From NCBI RefSeq assembly GCF_025685565.1, contig NZ_JAGSYE010000003.1, positions 496,001 through 560,000 of the forward strand: 64,000 nucleotides of DNA, read 5' to 3'. Below, in pieces: positions 61,583-64,000 of this stretch. A program made the translations under genes and the position numbers. Under the pieces are notes generated by a model. The model was not told where the DNA came from, did not search any database, and worked only from the letters and a program-made list of their open reading frames with translations. Numbering within the stretch: the first letter of the stretch is position 1; every line of letters starts with the position of its first letter. This DNA is from Granulicella aggregans (lineage in GTDB: Bacteria; Acidobacteriota; Terriglobia; Terriglobales; Acidobacteriaceae).

Positions 61583-64000
61583 TTAACGATAGCGTTTCCG
61601 AATTTTATAGACCACGCTGAAGACGCCCGTCTCGTCGCGTGTCGCCACGATCGACATGTTCCGATTCAACTGATACTGCACCTGAATTAACTGCTGCGCA
61701 GTCTGGTTCACGTTCTGCGCATAGGTCAAAGTGAGTTGCTGCGTCAGTTGCTGCTCAACCGTGATACGCGCCGACGAGTTACCAAGCGTACCGACGAATG
61801 CCGGATCGATCTTCACGCTGCCCACACCAAAGAGCTTCGAGACACGATTGCTAACGGTAGCGTTCAAGGCCCCGCCCAGCAGGGCGCTGGTTGTGGGATC
61901 GGTGCCCTGCTGCACCTGCTTTTCCTGGTAGAGCTGCGCCTCTTCCTGCGTGCGTCCGAGCGCCAGCAGATTGAAGACGTCCGCCTCGCTCAGCGGCGGC
62001 TCTGACCGGTAGGTCGGCTTAAGGTTCGTCGAGGTCCCATGCAGGCCAACCGTAATGTCGTAGCTCTCCACGCGGGCCGTCGCATCGATATCAATGACCG
62101 GGTCAATCCGCACTGGGTTCGAGAAATAGATGTCGCCACGCTGCAACTGATAGGTGGTGCCGGCGAAGGTTGCGCTGCCGTCGGTCACCTGGATACGCCC
62201 CAGCACGGTGGGCGATGCGATCGTTCCGCGTACTGTCAAGTCAACGGTTCCGGCCAGCTTGGCATAGGAGTTCTGGAAGTCCAACTGCGGCGAACTGGTC
62301 ACATGAACGTCGAGGACGATCTTATCCATGATGGAGTTCGGATCGGGCGGCGCGGCCACCCCGCCAGACCCCGCAAACGCCGCGAAGTCGACGTTCGCGC
62401 CCACACCGAAGCGCGTGATGAGCATGTTGCCGCTTAGCCGGAGACTGTCCGGACCACCCTGCAGCTTCAGGCTCGCGTTCGCCGTCGCGCTCAGGCCGTT
62501 GTAGCGCACGCGGACCGTGTCCGCTCCCAGCGTCAGGTCGGCGAAGAACTCGTTGCGATAGGTGAAAAATCCACCGATCGTCACCTTGCCGCCGCCCGTC
62601 GTCGCGGTTAGATTCTCTACCTGTAGCCGGTCTTCGTTGAAGGTCATGCTGCCGTTCATGTCGGTCAGGCCGTTCGGTATGCTCTCCATGCTGGCGTTCA
62701 CATGCTCAAAGTTGATCTTGCCGGTAAGTTGCGGCTCTTTCATCTGACCCACAGCTGCCACATTGAAGCTGACCTTGCCGCTCGCCTGGACCTCGCGATC
62801 GACGACGTGCGCCAGTGCCGGGCTTACACTTCCAGTTGACCGCAGATTCAGAGCGCCGCCCTTCGCGCCCGTCGCGCCCAGGATCTGTGCAGTTCCGCCC
62901 GCATGCAGGTCGGTGTCAGTACCCGTGATATGCAACTGCTCCAGCGTCGCAACACCGTTCTTCAGGCTTACGCGGATAGGCTCCGCCGCCTTTAGGTCGA
63001 TGCCCTGCAGCTTCACGCTGAAGTTGTTCAACGCCGCGTTGCCTTCGAGCTTCATCGGCGTCTTCAGAGGCCCGTTGACCGTGACCGTTCCATCGATGTT
63101 CGAAGTTACCTTCAACCCGGTGGTCGAGAACATATCGACCGCCTTGCCCAGATCCAATCCGGCAAAATTAAGCTTCGCCTGGGTCTGGTAGTCTCCCGTC
63201 AGCTGCGTCTGCCCGGTTGCGTCGATCTTCGTTCCAATCGCCGACGCCTGCGCGGTGAGGTACATCATCGTTCCCTGGCTGTGAACGTCCGCCGTAGCAT
63301 CGCCCAACGGCTTGTCACTGACCGTCACATTCGCAAGCTTCAACTTCGCGACCAGCCCCGGCTGTTCGATCGTCCCGTTTGCGTCGGCCACCAGCGTCAG
63401 CGTTCCGTCTGCCGCGACACCTGACTTCTTCACCGTATCGAGCTTTGACAACAGCAGATTGTCGCCCTGCAGATGCGCATGGAAGCGCTGACTCGCCATG
63501 TCGTAGCCGCCGTTGCCCGTCACCTGCATGTCGTGCGCCTTTAACAAGACGTTCTTGCCTTCAATCGCTTTGCCCTGGACGGTCAGGTCGGCGCTCACTG
63601 TTTGGAAGGCCTCGCCATAGGCAACGCCATTTGCGAGTGCCACGTTACCGCCACCGTTCAACGCGCCAAGAGTTCCGTTCACATTGCCGTGCAGATTGAG
63701 AGTGCCAGTCACGGGATACTTCCCCTGCTGTCCGGCGATCTGCAGCACGTCCGCCATCTGTGCATTCGTAAGCCGCACCTGCGCGTTCACCACGGTATCG
63801 TCATCCCACACATAACTCGAGTTGCGCCGCCTTGAGATCACCTTATGCGGCTTCACGGATCCGCCAACATTGAGCACGGCGGTCCCGCGCGTGATCGTCG
63901 AGCTTGCAACAGCCAGCCCCGAGTAAGGCGAGAACTCCGCGTCCGCGACGACTGAATCCACCAGCACGTCCGCCTGCTGTGTCTCGCCAGTACCGAGCTT
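61583..64000 (-). CDS. tamB: TamB/DUF490 family translocation and assembly protein, C-terminal part (5' end outside window)
   Basis: The frame is open at the window edge, so about 805 residues are visible. The final region has the TamB C-terminal domain pattern: FSNPVRIDPVIDIDATARVESYDI, HGTSTNLKPTYRSEPPLSEADVFNLLALGRT and the closing Gln-rich beta part. Upstream is a long repetitive beta structure with GNVNGTLGALNGGGNVALANG-type units, as in the AsmA-like bridge that spans the periplasm. TamB-like proteins transport phospholipid between membranes. Family certain; N-terminal anchor not visible. Confidence 0.93.
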   Translation of the reverse strand, partial: KLGTGETQQADVLVDSVVADAEFSPYSGLAVASSTITRGTAVLNVGGSVKPHKVISRRRNSSYVWDDDTVVNAQVRLTNAQMADVLQIAGQQGKYPVTGTLNLHGNVNGTLGALNGGGNVALANGVAYGEAFQTVSADLTVQGKAIEGKNVLLKAHDMQVTGNGGYDMASQRFHAHLQGDNLLLSKLDTVKKSGVAADGTLTLVADANGTIEQPGLVAKLKLANVTVSDKPLGDATADVHSQGTMMYLTAQASAIGTKIDATGQTQLTGDYQTQAKLNFAGLDLGKAVDMFSTTGLKVTSNIDGTVTVNGPLKTPMKLEGNAALNNFSVKLQGIDLKAAEPIRVSLKNGVATLEQLHITGTDTDLHAGGTAQILGATGAKGGALNLRSTGSVSPALAHVVDREVQASGKVSFNVAAVGQMKEPQLTGKINFEHVNASMESIPNGLTDMNGSMTFNEDRLQVENLTATTGGGKVTIGGFFTYRNEFFADLTLGADTVRVRYNGLSATANASLKLQGGPDSLRLSGNMLITRFGVGANVDFAAFAGSGGVAAPPDPNSIMDKIVLDVHVTSSPQLDFQNSYAKLAGTVDLTVRGTIASPTVLGRIQVTDGSATFAGTTYQLQRGDIYFSNPVRIDPVIDIDATARVESYDITVGLHGTSTNLKPTYRSEPPLSEADVFNLLALGRTQEEAQLYQEKQVQQGTDPTTSALLGGALNATVSNRVSKLFGVGSVKIDPAFVGTLGNSSARITVEQQLTQQLTLTYAQNVNQTAQQLIQVQYQLNRNMSIVATRDETGVFSVVYKIRKRYR

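Noticed and set aside
1..64000. tRNA, rRNA, CRISPR arrays or insertion sequences
   Set aside because: No cloverleaf, rRNA segments, regular direct repeats with spacers, or transposase motifs were found by eye.

Overview
This window looks like chromosomal core from an acidobacterium, most likely order Terriglobales (a Granulicella, Edaphobacter or Terriglobus type). The reasons are the high GC content (judged by eye), a Gram-negative envelope gene set (LptB, an LptC/LptA-like giant, TamB), the VWFA-related surface domain common in acidobacteria, long HPF, split glyQ/glyS and several small lineage-specific families. There are no tRNA or rRNA genes, CRISPR arrays, transposases or clear prophage. 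About 50 genes are packed tightly, many with 4-bp stop/start overlaps.

Layout. 1-6955: the end of an alpha-2-macroglobulin gene with a coupled membrane protein, facing a SpoIID/LytB gene coupled to a penicillin-binding transpeptidase. 6988-9398: a D-tagatose 3-epimerase-like gene and a Tat-exported GH32 fructan/sucrose hydrolase. 9526-15926: purU, an Fe-S photolyase, an M15 peptidase, a cupin, a small anchored protein, an AzgA purine permease and a CPBP protein. 15931-23488: five genes on the minus strand, namely a lipoprotein, DUF4331, a TPR protein, a fused NicO plus NiCoT-like transporter and a multicopper oxidase. This is the best candidate for a poorly described system, probably for metal handling. 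23785-31799: a secreted NUP protein, a CocE-type hydrolase, an LLM flavin enzyme, deoC, an esterase and a GH13 glucosidase.

31856-42211 is one long minus-strand block for envelope and stress functions: LptC/A-like protein, lptB, rpoN, hpf, rapZ, GNAT, MsbA-like ABC exporter and yicC. 42316-50629 holds a hypothetical gene, glyS and glyQ, two convergent GT-C type membrane proteins, recO and a 7Fe ferredoxin. 50719-57900 holds a hypothetical anchored protein, suhB, DUF1810, a VWA protein, a MoaD-MoaE fusion and lon. 58107-64000 holds pheA, two small stress proteins (lmo0937 family and CsbD), a UbiA prenyltransferase, a triple-BON protein and the C-terminal part of TamB, which runs off the right edge.

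Non-coding structure: three dispersed copies of a short palindromic (REP-like) element sharing a TGCCCCAT...ATGGGTGGGA core, several intrinsic terminators, and hairpins next to ribosome binding sites upstream of the DUF4331 gene and of the MoaD-MoaE fusion. Start sites were moved from the longest open frame wherever a Shine-Dalgarno sequence, signal peptide or neighbouring gene argued for it. All family assignments come from reading motifs; no database search was possible.
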